NCBI GenBank assembly: GCA_000737985.1
Contig: JNVT01000051.1
Location: forward strand, 124,001 to 188,000
Direction: 5' to 3'
DNA from: Gammaproteobacteria bacterium MFB021
GTDB taxonomy: Bacteria; Pseudomonadota; Gammaproteobacteria; Pseudomonadales; Halomonadaceae
Length of the DNA stretch: 64,000 bases
A program made the position numbers and the translations under genes. The notes under the pieces are model-generated. The model did no database searches. It was given only the letters and a program-made list of their open reading frames with translations, and was not told the DNA's origin. This document shows positions 19,380 to 30,256 of this stretch, in pieces. Within the stretch, counting starts at the first letter, position 1. The number at the start of each line of letters is the position of its first letter.

Positions 19380-21065
19380 TCAGCCGGAGGCCGTGCGCAC
19401 CTCGTGTTCGGGCTGCGGATCCGCCGGCATCAGCTGCAGATGCAGCTCCGGCAGTTTGGCCAGATGTGCCTTCAGCCACTCGCTGAGCGGCGCGAACAGC
19501 TGCTGACGCAGCTGCAGCAGTGACTCCGCCGGGATGGCGTCGATGCGCTGATCGAGCCAGTCCGCCAGGGCCTCCTCGTCCAGATCGAGCGCGCTCTCGC
19601 TGTCCCACAGCAGTCTGCCAATGCGCGTCCAGCCGGTCTCGGTGGGCAGCAGCGTAAGCGCGATCGACAGCGAGCTGGCAGCGCGGCGAGGGGTGCTGGC
19701 CGCACCGGGCCGGCCGGCCCGGGTGCGTGGCGATAGCAGCGTCGGCTGCAGATGGAAGTGGCGACGCGGGCTGAGCGTGCCGTTTTCCAGTGCCAGCAGG
19801 TCGCCGTTGACGACCCGCTCCGGCACCGCGATGCCGAGGGTTTCGGCAAGATCGCGGTGGGCCTCCTGGTGCGTCAGTTCGCCGTGCACCGGCAGCAGCA
19901 GGCGCGGCTTGAGCCAGCCGTAGAGCTGACGCAGTTCGTCCCGTGCGGGGTGCCCCGAGGCGTGCAGCGCAGGGTCCGAGTGCTCGTCGTGGATATGCAC
20001 GTCGAGGCGCTTGAAGCCGTTCTTGAGGCGCTCGATAGGGCGCTCGTTGCCGGGAATGGCGCGCGCCGAGAAGATGACGTGATCGCCCGCTTCCAGATCC
20101 AGCAGCGGATGGCGCCCCTGGGCCAGTCGCGAGAGTGCCGAGCGCGGCTCCCCCTGGCTGCCGGTGGCGATGATCAAGATCTCCTCCGGTGGCAGATAGC
20201 CGAGATCGTAGGTCGGCACCTGGGGCGGGAAGTCCTCGAGATAGCCGAGCTGACGGGCGATGGCGACCATGCGTTCCATCGAGCGACCCAGCAGTGCCAC
20301 GCGGCGTCCGCAGCGTGCCGCGATCTGCCCCAGCGACTGGATGCGCGCGAGATTGCTGGCGAAGCAGCTGACCGCGACTCGTCCACGGCACTCACGGATC
20401 ACCGCCTCGAGTGCGGCGCCAGCTTCTGACTCACTGCGCGAGTGGCCTTCGACGTCGGCATTGGTCGAGTCGGCTACCACCAGATCCAGCGGCGCCAGGC
20501 GCTCGAACGGGCGCGAGTCGATCGGCGGGCCAATCAGCGGCGCCGGATCGAGCTTCCAGTCGCCGGTGTGCAGCACGCGTGCGCCGGGCGTCTCGATCGC
20601 CAGCGCGCAGCTTTCGGGGATGGAGTGAGTGACCGCCACGAAGCCGACCTTGAAAGGGGACTGCTCGACGCTGCTGCCGGGCATCACCGGACGCAGTGCA
20701 TCGGTGCGCAGACCGCGTTCGAGGAACTTGGCACGCAGCATCTCGATCGCCAGGGGTGTGGCATAGACGGGACAACCCCAGTGGGGCCAGATCCAGGCCA
20801 GGGCGCCGATATGGTCTTCATGACCGTGGGTGATGAACACCGCCTCGGGAATCATGCCCTCTGCCGCCAGGTGGGCCACGTCGGGAATCTGTAGCGGGGC
20901 GTCGGGCAGATCCTGGCGTATCATCATGCCGCAGTCGACCGCGATCCAGTGATCGTCGTAGCCGTAGAGCGAAAGGTTCATGCCGATTTCACCGCAGCCG
21001 CCCAACGGATGAAACAACAGGGGCGGATAGGTACGGGGGCGGATCTGCGCGCGCGGACGAAACAT
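19380..21065 (-). CDS. RNase J-family metallo-beta-lactamase/beta-CASP ribonuclease
   Basis: 561 aa. The beta-lactamase fold carries THGHEDHIG with the metal ligands His80, His82, Asp84 and His85, a later His in AVTHSIPES, Asp in HTGDWKLD and the final PVHGELTH. The beta-CASP insert (about 205–340) and the ATGSQGEPRSALSRLA segment identify RNase J rather than a plain hydrolase. The start at 21065 follows AAGGAA; the frame stays open further upstream but lacks family similarity. RNase J usually degrades and matures mRNA and rRNA in Firmicutes, so a homologue in a gammaproteobacterium is notable. The C-terminal 120 residues are poorly conserved. Confidence 0.88.
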   Translation of the reverse strand: MFRPRAQIRPRTYPPLLFHPLGGCGEIGMNLSLYGYDDHWIAVDCGMMIRQDLPDAPLQIPDVAHLAAEGMIPEAVFITHGHEDHIGALAWIWPHWGCPVYATPLAIEMLRAKFLERGLRTDALRPVMPGSSVEQSPFKVGFVAVTHSIPESCALAIETPGARVLHTGDWKLDPAPLIGPPIDSRPFERLAPLDLVVADSTNADVEGHSRSESEAGAALEAVIRECRGRVAVSCFASNLARIQSLGQIAARCGRRVALLGRSMERMVAIARQLGYLEDFPPQVPTYDLGYLPPEEILIIATGSQGEPRSALSRLAQGRHPLLDLEAGDHVIFSARAIPGNERPIERLKNGFKRLDVHIHDEHSDPALHASGHPARDELRQLYGWLKPRLLLPVHGELTHQEAHRDLAETLGIAVPERVVNGDLLALENGTLSPRRHFHLQPTLLSPRTRAGRPGAASTPRRAASSLSIALTLLPTETGWTRIGRLLWDSESALDLDEEALADWLDQRIDAIPAESLLQLRQQLFAPLSEWLKAHLAKLPELHLQLMPADPQPEHEVRTASG

Positions 21066-21295
21066 CGGCTTCCTTAACGGGAAAAGTCTCTTCTCACTAT
21101 AAGGCATCGCTCTCGGCCCGCTCAAACCGGGATAGGACCGCGGAGGGACGCGCGCCGTAACCACGGCGAATCGGGTACAATATGGCCGCCCCGAACGCAG
21201 CGGACCTCGCGCCGCCGCTACCGAGGCAGGTTGCGTCGTCGCGTCCTCTCGGAGCGCGGCGACTTTTCGTTTCATCGATCCTGTCAGCGTGAGTT

Positions 21296-22144
21296 ATGCC
21301 GCACAATTATCGTTTGATCGTCTCCTGTCCCGACCGGGTCGGGATCGTGTCCCGGGTCTCGGGCTTCATCGCCGCCCAGGGTGGCTCCATCATCGAGGCC
21401 AACCAGCACTCCGACCTGGATAACGGGCGCTTTTTCATGCGTTACGACATTCAGTCGGAGGCGCTGGGCGCCGCGGCCTTTCGGGTCGAGTTCGAGACCA
21501 TCGCCCGCGAGTTCGCGATGGATTGGCGGTTGAGCGACGCCAGTCAGCGTCAGCGCGTGGTGCTGATGGTCTCGCGTGAATCGCACTGTCTGGTCGACCT
21601 GCTCTATCGCTGGTCGGCGGGGGAGCTCGATTGCGATATTCCCTGCGTGATCTCCAACCACGACGACCTGCGCGCGCTCGTCGAGTGGCACGGCATCGAC
21701 TTCCATCGGGTGAGCGTCGACCCCGCCGACAAGGCCCCCGCGTTCGCCGAGGTCGAGCGGCTGATCGAGGCGGCCGAAGCCGACAGCGTGGTGCTGGCAC
21801 GTTACATGCAGATCCTGCCGCCGGCGCTGTGCGCGCGCTACGCCGGGCGCATCATCAATATCCACCACAGCTTTCTACCGTCCTTTGCCGGCGCCAAGCC
21901 TTACCACCAGGCGTTCGAGCGCGGGGTCAAGCTGATCGGTGCGACCTGTCACTACGTCACCCAGGAGCTGGACGCGGGGCCGATCATCGAGCAGGACATT
22001 CAGCGGGTGTCGCACTGCCATACGCCCCAGGATCTGGTTCGGCTGGGGCGTGACGTGGAGAAGGCGGTGCTCGCCCGTGGCCTGCGCTGGCACCTGCAGG
22101 ACCGCGTGCTGATCCACGGCAACAAGACCGTCGTCTTCTCCTGA
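21296..22144 (+). CDS. purU: Formyltetrahydrofolate deformylase PurU
   Basis: 282 aa. Hydrolyses 10-formyl-THF to THF and formate, balancing one-carbon units. N-terminal ACT domain (residues 5–80, RLIVSCPDRVGIVSRVSGF) and a C-terminal formyltransferase-like domain with NIHHSFLPSFAGAKPYHQA and ELDAGPIIEQD. It stands alone, divergent from the RNase J gene and convergent with dinB. Confidence 0.93.
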   Translation: MPHNYRLIVSCPDRVGIVSRVSGFIAAQGGSIIEANQHSDLDNGRFFMRYDIQSEALGAAAFRVEFETIAREFAMDWRLSDASQRQRVVLMVSRESHCLVDLLYRWSAGELDCDIPCVISNHDDLRALVEWHGIDFHRVSVDPADKAPAFAEVERLIEAAEADSVVLARYMQILPPALCARYAGRIINIHHSFLPSFAGAKPYHQAFERGVKLIGATCHYVTQELDAGPIIEQDIQRVSHCHTPQDLVRLGRDVEKAVLARGLRWHLQDRVLIHGNKTVVFS

Positions 22145-22172
22145 GCCCATGGCCGGCGTCGCGCCTGCGGCG

Positions 22173-23234
22173 TCAGGTCGGCTGCTCGCCGTCGAACAGG
22201 CTGAGCTGGCGCTGTTCGGCCTCCGGCGCCAGGCGCACGCCGACCCCGAGCAGGCGCACCGGGCGGCCGCCGCGCTGCCAGGCGCTCTCCAGCAGTTCGT
22301 GGAAGCGGGCATGGATCACGCCGCGGGCGCCGGTCTCCTGGGTGGTGCTGGTGAAGTCGTTAAAGCGCACCTTGACGAACTGCTTGCCGATGTCGGGATT
22401 GCCATGGCGGGCCAGGCGTTCGTCGAGACGCGCGATCAGCGGTGCCAGTGCCTGGTGGCACTGGGCAAGGTCCGGCAGATCGCTGTCGTAGGTGGTCTCG
22501 ACGCTGACCGACTTGCGCTCGCGGGTGACGTTGACCGGGCGGTCGTCGATGCCGTGGGCCAGCTCGTGCAGGCGCTGGCCGAACTTGCCGAAGGTGTCGA
22601 GCAACTGCTCCAATGGCCGGGCGCGCAGTTCGGCACAGGTAGCGATGCCGAGTCCCTCCAGCTTGGCGGCGGTGGCGGGGCCGACCCCATGCAGCTTGTC
22701 GACCGCCAACCCCTCGATGAAGCTCGCCATCTGTGCGGGCGGAATCACGAACAGGCCATCCGGCTTGTCCCAGTCGCTGGCGATCTTGGCCAGGAACTTG
22801 TTGGGCGCCACGCCCACCGAGACCACGATGCCGGTACGCGCGAGCACTTCCTGCTTGAGCCAGTGCGCCATCCAGGTCGCGCTGCCCTGGAAACGGGTGA
22901 CCTCGCTGACGTCGAGATAGGCTTCGTCGAGAGAGAGCGGCTCCACCAGCGGGGTCAGCTCGTGGAATACCGCTTGAATGTCATGCGAGACGCGGCGGTA
23001 GCGATCGAAGTCAGGCTTCAGCAGCTTGAGCTCTGGGCATAGGCGCAGGGCGCGTGCGGTAGGCATCGCCGAGTGAATGCCGTAGCGCCGGGCCGGGTAG
23101 TTGCAGGTGGCGATGACCCCGCGCTTGTCGGCACTGCCGCCGATCGCCAGCGGCAGGTCGCGCAGCCCGGGGTTGTCACGCATTTCCACCGCGGCGTAGA
23201 AGCAGTCGCAGTCCGCGTGGAGGATCTTGCGCAT
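22173..23234 (-). CDS. dinB: DNA polymerase IV
   Basis: 353 aa Y-family translesion polymerase. Catalytic acidic residues in ILHADCDCFYAAVE (Asp8 region) and LSLDEAYLDV are present. It begins 12 bases after the lexA stop on the same strand with no promoter between, so it is part of a lexA–dinB SOS operon and should be LexA-controlled. Confidence 0.95.
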   Translation of the reverse strand: MRKILHADCDCFYAAVEMRDNPGLRDLPLAIGGSADKRGVIATCNYPARRYGIHSAMPTARALRLCPELKLLKPDFDRYRRVSHDIQAVFHELTPLVEPLSLDEAYLDVSEVTRFQGSATWMAHWLKQEVLARTGIVVSVGVAPNKFLAKIASDWDKPDGLFVIPPAQMASFIEGLAVDKLHGVGPATAAKLEGLGIATCAELRARPLEQLLDTFGKFGQRLHELAHGIDDRPVNVTRERKSVSVETTYDSDLPDLAQCHQALAPLIARLDERLARHGNPDIGKQFVKVRFNDFTSTTQETGARGVIHARFHELLESAWQRGGRPVRLLGVGVRLAPEAEQRQLSLFDGEQPT

Positions 23235-23246
23235 GGCTGCCGACGG

Positions 23247-23894
23247 CTACTGCAGACCCAGGCCGTTGCCGCCGCGGATGATGCCTACGCCGAGACCCTC
23301 GATATCCAGCTGCTGGTGCTCCAGATCGACTTCGATGGGGGCGAAGTCGGCGTTCTCTGCCAGCAGGGTGACGCGGCGCCCGCGGCGTTGAAAGCGCTTG
23401 ACCGTGACCTCGTCGTCGAGCCGAGCGACTACGATCTGGCCGTCGCGCACTTCCTGAGTGCGGTGCACCGCGAGCAGGTCGCCATCGAGGATGCCGATGT
23501 CCTTCATCGACAGCCCACGCACGCGCAGCAGGTAGTCGGCCCTGGGGGCGAAGTAGTCCGGCGGCAGCGGGCAGTAGCGGTCGATGTGCTCGGCGGCCAG
23601 GATCGGGCTGCCGGCGGCGACGTTACCCACGATCGGCAGGCCGGTTTCGGCGGGGTCGGTCGGTTCCGCGGTCCCGGCCGCAGCGGGCAGGCGGATCCCG
23701 CGGGAGGTCCCCGGAATCATGCGGATCACACCCTTGCGATCGAGCGCACGCAGATGCTCTTCGGCGGCATTGGGTGAACGGAATCCCAGCGCCTTGGCGA
23801 TCTCGGCGCGGGTGGGCGGATAGCCGAACTCGGTCATCGTCTTGACGATGAAATCGTAGACGTTCTGCTGCCGGGCGGTGAGCGGTCTCGACAT
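23247..23894 (-). CDS. lexA: LexA repressor
   Basis: 215 aa. Winged helix-turn-helix at residues 1–65, self-cleavage bond Ala94–Gly95 (VAAGSP), catalytic Ser129 (GLSMKDIG) and Lys166. Represses the SOS regulon until RecA filaments stimulate autocleavage. Two SOS-box-like palindromes lie 29–61 bases upstream, so the gene is probably autoregulated. The linker of about 20 residues is longer than in E. coli. Confidence 0.96.
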   Translation of the reverse strand: MSRPLTARQQNVYDFIVKTMTEFGYPPTRAEIAKALGFRSPNAAEEHLRALDRKGVIRMIPGTSRGIRLPAAAGTAEPTDPAETGLPIVGNVAAGSPILAAEHIDRYCPLPPDYFAPRADYLLRVRGLSMKDIGILDGDLLAVHRTQEVRDGQIVVARLDDEVTVKRFQRRGRRVTLLAENADFAPIEVDLEHQQLDIEGLGVGIIRGGNGLGLQ

Positions 23895-23922
23895 TGGGCG
23901 TCTCCCCGGGGCCTGTCAGGGC

Positions 23923-23938
23923 TTGGTCATGTATACAG
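23923..23938 (-). promoter_or_regulatory. SOS box 1 of lexA
   Basis: Read on the minus strand: CTGTATACATGACCAA. It has one perfect half-site (CTGT) and an AT-rich centre, like the second E. coli lexA box. Confidence 0.6.
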
Positions 23939-23939
23939 T

Positions 23940-23955
23940 CTGGAATTGTATCCAG
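23940..23955 (-). promoter_or_regulatory. SOS box 2 of lexA
   Basis: Read on the minus strand: CTGGATACAATTCCAG, a symmetric CTGG-N8-CCAG variant of the CTGT-N8-ACAG consensus, one base from box 1. Confidence 0.6.
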
Positions 23956-23961
23956 TCATGC

Positions 23962-23999
23962 GGGGCAGGGAAAGGGGGAGGGAAAGGGAAAAGGGTGGG
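23962..23999 (+). other. G-run tract with G-quadruplex potential
   Basis: Seven runs of three to five G within 38 bases, separated by loops of 1–4 bases (CA, AAA, A, AAA, AAAA, T), in a purine-only stretch. It lies between the lexA operators and psrA. It meets the usual G3+N1–7 sequence rule almost twice over. Any effect on transcription is inference. Confidence 0.65.
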
Positions 24000-24083
24000 C
24001 AAGGAAAGCAGAGCGGCAGGGCGCCTTCGACGTTTGCCGCGATTGTGTCGTTGCGCCGGGAGTGGTTAGATTCGAGAGCGTTT

Positions 24084-24097
24084 AAAACAGGCGTTTT
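24084..24097 (+). promoter_or_regulatory. Candidate PsrA operator
   Basis: AAAAC-AGGC-GTTTT, an inverted repeat that fits the PsrA pattern AAAC-N2–4-GTTT described for Pseudomonas. It is 80 bases before psrA, consistent with autorepression. Confidence 0.6.
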
Positions 24098-24176
24098 TCA
24101 GCTGATTCGACAGGCGTCGGCCGGTGGATGGAATGTCAGCCAACCGCGGCCGATGGCGACAGGAAAGAGGTAGTCC

Positions 24177-24833
24177 ATGGCCCAGTCCGACACCGTGACC
24201 CGCATTCTCGACACCGCCGAGGTGCTGTTTGCCGAGAAGGGGTTCGCCGAGACGTCGCTGCGCAACATCACCACCCGGGCCAAGGTCAACCTGGCGGCGG
24301 TCAATTATCACTTCGGTTCCAAAAAGGCGCTGATCCAGGCGGTCTTCGCGCGTTATCTCGATCCCTTCGCCGAGCGCCTCAATCACGCGCTAGACGGGCT
24401 CGAGCGCCACTATGGCGGGCAGACCATTCCGCTCGAGGTGCTGCTCGAGCGCCTTGCCGAGAGCGTGCTCGAGGTTCCGGCGGAGCGTCACAGTCTCAAG
24501 ATCTTCATGAAGCTTCTGGGGCTCGCCTATACCCAGGCCCAGGGGCATCTGCGGCGCTACATTCAGGCGCACTACGGCGAAACCTTTCACCGTTTCGTCG
24601 CCTGCCTGCGACTGGCCACGCCGGAATTGCCGGAGGCGGAGCGTTTCTGGCGGCTCCACTTCATGCTCGGTACCGTGGTATTCACGCTATCCGGACTGGA
24701 TGCGCTGCGCGATATCGCCGACACCGAGTATCACGAGCATGTCACCGTGCGCGACCTGATCAGACGGCTCAAGCCGGTGGTGGCTGCAGCCATGCTGGCA
24801 CCGCTGGAACCGGCGGAGACGGCAGCGAGCTGA
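24177..24833 (+). CDS. psrA: TetR-family fatty-acid-responsive regulator PsrA
   Basis: 218 aa. N-terminal helix-turn-helix (residues 8–55; NLAAVNYHFGSKKALIQAVF is close to Pseudomonas PsrA). In Pseudomonas PsrA senses long-chain fatty acids, represses itself and beta-oxidation genes and affects rpoS. The neighbours agree: lexA divergent on one side and nagZ downstream, the same order as in P. aeruginosa. A matching operator lies upstream. Confidence 0.85.
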   Translation: MAQSDTVTRILDTAEVLFAEKGFAETSLRNITTRAKVNLAAVNYHFGSKKALIQAVFARYLDPFAERLNHALDGLERHYGGQTIPLEVLLERLAESVLEVPAERHSLKIFMKLLGLAYTQAQGHLRRYIQAHYGETFHRFVACLRLATPELPEAERFWRLHFMLGTVVFTLSGLDALRDIADTEYHEHVTVRDLIRRLKPVVAAAMLAPLEPAETAAS

Positions 24834-24909
24834 CGCGGCGGCGCCGACCTCTGTCATGACGCTGGCGGGTCGTCTAGAATCGGGCGCTTCACGGTTTCAG
24901 GTAACGGCT

Positions 24910-25926
24910 ATGACACAACCGCTGGGTCCGGTAATGCTGGACGTCGAGGGCACTCGACTGCGCGAAGAGGAGCGGCAACTGCTGTCTCGCCCCGAGGTCG
25001 GGGGCGTCATCCTGTTTGCGCGCAATACCCCGGATGCGGGAACCACCCAGGCGCTGATCGGCGAGATCCGCGCCTGCCGGCCGGACCTGCTGGTCGCCAT
25101 CGATCAGGAGGGTGGGCGCGTGCAGCGGCTCAAGCAGGGCGTGACCCGGCTGCCGCCGATGGCGACCCTGGGTCGGCAGTTCGCCGAGTCGCCGGAAGCC
25201 GCGCTGGCTCTGGCCCTGGATGCCGGTTGGCTGCTGGGTATGGAGATGGCCGCGTGCGGTTTCGACCTGACCTTCGCTCCGGTGCTCGACCTCGACGATG
25301 ACCAGTCGCCGGCGATCGGCTCGCGCAGCTTCTCGCCCGACCCGGAGGTGGTCGTGGCGTTGGCCGGTGCTTTCATCGATGGCCTGCACGATGCCGGCAT
25401 GGTCGCCATCGGCAAGCACTTTCCCGGCCATGGCGGGGCGCGGCAGGATTCTCACCACGCGGTGGCTCGGGACCCGCGCTCGCTGGAGGCGCTGCGCGCG
25501 CACGATCTGGTGCCTTTCGCGCGGCTGGCGAGCAAGCTCGACGCGGTGATGCCGGCCCATGTGATCTTTCCCGCCTTCGACGAGCGCCCCGCGGGCTTCT
25601 CGCCCAGCTGGCTGGGGCTGCTGCGCGAAGAGCTCGGCTTCAAGGGCGCGATCTTCTCCGACGACCTGACCATGGCGGCGGCCCACGCTGCCGGATCCCC
25701 GGCGGCGCGCGCCGAGGCGGCCTGGGCCGCCGGCTGCGATATGGCGGTGATCTGCAATGACCCCGCGGCGGCGCGGGAGGTGGTGGATGCGTGTAGCGGA
25801 CGCCAGGCGCCGCGGATCGCCAAGCTGCGTTACGCCCGCGCCCGGCCGAGCCTCGAGTCGCTGGCGGTGATCTCGCGCTGGCGGCGTACCCACGCCCGTT
25901 TGGAAGCCCTCAACGAGGCGGAGTGA
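24910..25926 (+). CDS. nagZ: Beta-N-acetylhexosaminidase NagZ
   Basis: 338 aa GH3 enzyme acting in the cytoplasm on GlcNAc-anhydromuropeptides during peptidoglycan recycling. Motifs: AIDQEGGRVQRL, GKHFPGHGGARQDSHHAV (catalytic His on the mobile loop) and the nucleophile Asp in FSDDLTM. The start at 24910 matches the family. It follows psrA by 76 bases. Confidence 0.94.
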   Translation: MTQPLGPVMLDVEGTRLREEERQLLSRPEVGGVILFARNTPDAGTTQALIGEIRACRPDLLVAIDQEGGRVQRLKQGVTRLPPMATLGRQFAESPEAALALALDAGWLLGMEMAACGFDLTFAPVLDLDDDQSPAIGSRSFSPDPEVVVALAGAFIDGLHDAGMVAIGKHFPGHGGARQDSHHAVARDPRSLEALRAHDLVPFARLASKLDAVMPAHVIFPAFDERPAGFSPSWLGLLREELGFKGAIFSDDLTMAAAHAAGSPAARAEAAWAAGCDMAVICNDPAAAREVVDACSGRQAPRIAKLRYARARPSLESLAVISRWRRTHARLEALNEAE

Positions 25927-25994
25927 TCCGCCTCTCGTCACCAGGCGGCGCCGGCTCTGCCGGTTGCCGCTCACTGCTATTGATACGGAATACG

Positions 25995-26567
25995 ATGACT
26001 CAATCTACGCCCCCCGACGCGCTGAACTCGATGCAGGAGGTCATGGACAACGCCGACTGTCTGATCGACCAGGCCCAGGTAGAGCAGGCCCTCGACCGGA
26101 TGGCCGCGGCGATCACCCGCGATCTCGGCGACAAGCTGCCGGTGTTCTACTGCGTGATGAACGGTGGTCTGATCACCACCGGGCACCTGTTGACCCGGCT
26201 GGGGTTCCCGCTCGAGGTCGACTATCTCCACGCCACGCGCTATCGCGGCGGGCTCCGTGGCGGTGAGCTGTTCTGGCGGGTCTCGCCGGAAATCCCCATG
26301 GCCGGGCGCCATGTGGTGATCGTCGACGACATTCTCGACGAGGGGGCGACCCTGGCGGCGATTCTCGACTACTGCCGTGAGGCGGGCGCGGCGAGCCTCT
26401 CCACCGCGGTGCTGGTCGACAAGCAGCACGACCGCAAGGCCTCCCCGGATCTCAAGGCGACCTACTGCGGCCTGGAAGTGGTCGATCGCTACGTGTTCGG
26501 CTTCGGCATGGACTACAAGGGCTACTGGCGCAACGCCCCCGGCATCTTCGCGCCCAAGAACCAGTAA
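25995..26567 (+). CDS. hpt: Hypoxanthine-guanine phosphoribosyltransferase
   Basis: 190 aa. PRPP-binding motif VVIVDDILDEGATL (about residues 102–115), CVMNGGLITTGHL and the purine-contacting VDRYVFGFGMDYKGYWRN. The start at 25995 gives the family length. It follows nagZ by 68 bases, probably in the same transcript, and is the fourth nucleobase phosphoribosyltransferase in the window. Confidence 0.9.
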   Translation: MTQSTPPDALNSMQEVMDNADCLIDQAQVEQALDRMAAAITRDLGDKLPVFYCVMNGGLITTGHLLTRLGFPLEVDYLHATRYRGGLRGGELFWRVSPEIPMAGRHVVIVDDILDEGATLAAILDYCREAGAASLSTAVLVDKQHDRKASPDLKATYCGLEVVDRYVFGFGMDYKGYWRNAPGIFAPKNQ

Positions 26568-26596
26568 GCCTGGAGGCAGCGTGCCACGCCGCTGCA

Positions 26597-26658
26597 GCTT
26601 TCCATCGCGGCCCGCTGCCGTCGCTGATGCTTTCCATGGCGGCCCGCTGCCGCCGCTG
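26597..26658. repeat. 30-base direct repeat, two copies, after hpt
   Basis: GCTTTCCATCGCGGCCCGCT plus 10 more bases at 26597–26626 recurs at 26629–26658 with two or three differences. It lies in the non-coding gap between the convergent hpt and ppsR. Confidence 0.7.
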
Positions 26659-26706
26659 CCTCTATCTCTTGCCTCCCGCGCTCTGCTCCGCGTCCCGCCG
26701 TTGCCG

Positions 26707-27540
26707 CTAGCGCGGGCTGAAGCGCCGCTGTAAGCCCGTCTCGTTCATCATGCGCGTGGAGATCTCTTCGATCGAGAAGCGCGTGGTATCGATGAACGGG
26801 ATGTTCTGGCGCCGGTAGAGCGCCTCGGCCTGCTCGATCTCCTGCATGCACTGGTCCATTGAACAGTAGCGGCTGTTGGGGCGGCGTTCGGTACGGATCG
26901 CAGCCAGGCGCCTGACATCGATGGTCAGCCCGAACAGCTTGTGGCGGTGCTTGGCCAGCGATGCCGGCAGGGCCAGAATGCCGTTCTCGTCGAGGTCGTC
27001 CTCGGTCAGCGGATAGTTGGCGGCGCGGATACCGAACTGCAGCGCCAGATAGAGCGACGTGGGCGTCTTGCCGCAGCGCGACACCCCGACCAGGATGATG
27101 TCCGCCTCCTCGTACTGATGGGTGCGTGCCCCGTCGTCGTTATCGAGGGCGAAGTTCACGGCGTCGATACGGTGCATGTAGACATCGTCTCGCCCCATGG
27201 CATGGGCGCGGCCGACGGTGTAGGTGGAGTGGGTCGCCAGTTCCTCCTCCAGCGGGGCGAGGAAGGTCGAGAAGATATCGACCATGAACGCCGGCGCCTC
27301 GGCAACGATCGCACGCACCGACTGGTCGACGATGGTATCGATGACGATCGGGCGCACGCCGTCACGCTCCGCGGTGACCTCGATCATGCCGACCAGCGAG
27401 CGCGCCTTGTCCAGGGTGTCGATATACGGCTTGGTGACCAGGTGGAAGTCGGTATTCTCGAACTGCGACAGCAGGCTGCGTCCCAGTGTCTCGGCGGTGA
27501 TCCCGGTGCCATCCGAGATGAAGAAGGCGGTGCGTGTCAT
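26707..27540 (-). CDS. ppsR: PEP synthase regulatory kinase/phosphorylase PpsR
   Basis: 277 aa, the same length as E. coli PpsR (DUF299). It phosphorylates and dephosphorylates PEP synthase according to the ADP and phosphate state. N-terminal [19 protein letters not shown] and the P-loop-like [15 protein letters not shown] (about residue 150) are characteristic. GAGGA with 9-base spacing favours the ATG at 27540 over the one at 27549. It is divergent from its target gene ppsA. Confidence 0.93.
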   Translation of the reverse strand: MTRTAFFISDGTGITAETLGRSLLSQFENTDFHLVTKPYIDTLDKARSLVGMIEVTAERDGVRPIVIDTIVDQSVRAIVAEAPAFMVDIFSTFLAPLEEELATHSTYTVGRAHAMGRDDVYMHRIDAVNFALDNDDGARTHQYEEADIILVGVSRCGKTPTSLYLALQFGIRAANYPLTEDDLDENGILALPASLAKHRHKLFGLTIDVRRLAAIRTERRPNSRYCSMDQCMQEIEQAEALYRRQNIPFIDTTRFSIEEISTRMMNETGLQRRFSPR

Positions 27541-27635
27541 GGTGGGCATTCCTCGGCGTGGATAGGCCATTGTCGACCCGGATTTCCTGTTCAGGCAACC
27601 ACTTGTGACCACGTCGGCGCGAATCCCCCGGCTGA

Positions 27636-27670
27636 CTACAAGAACCGTGGAAAAGGCCGGATTCTTGTAG
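27636..27670. promoter_or_regulatory. Inverted repeat in the ppsR–ppsA divergent region
   Basis: CTACAAGAA (27636–27644) and TTCTTGTAG (27662–27670) are perfect 9-base inverted arms with 17 bases between them, roughly midway between the two divergent starts. A regulator binding site is likely; which regulator is unknown. Confidence 0.5.
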
Positions 27671-27792
27671 AAATACTCCAAACCCTACGCCCTTAAACTG
27701 CTGGCGCCGCCCGGGGGCGACTGTTAGCTTCTGGCTCCAGCGAGGCGCAGAGGACGTGCCGCAACGTCAGCCGAAACGAGCAGGAGAGGACC

Positions 27793-30183
<2,391 letters not shown>

Positions 30184-30222
30184 TTGCCAGCCAGGCCTCG
30201 CCGCGCGAGGTAGCGTCACCCG

Positions 30223-30253
30223 AGCCGGTGCGAGCGATCGCACCGGCTTTTTA
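30223..30253 (+). terminator. Rho-independent terminator after ppsA
   Basis: Perfect 11-base-pair stem AGCCGGTGCGA / TCGCACCGGCT, loop GCGA, followed by TTTTT with one overlapping stem base. Confidence 0.85.
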
Positions 30254-30256
30254 CGT

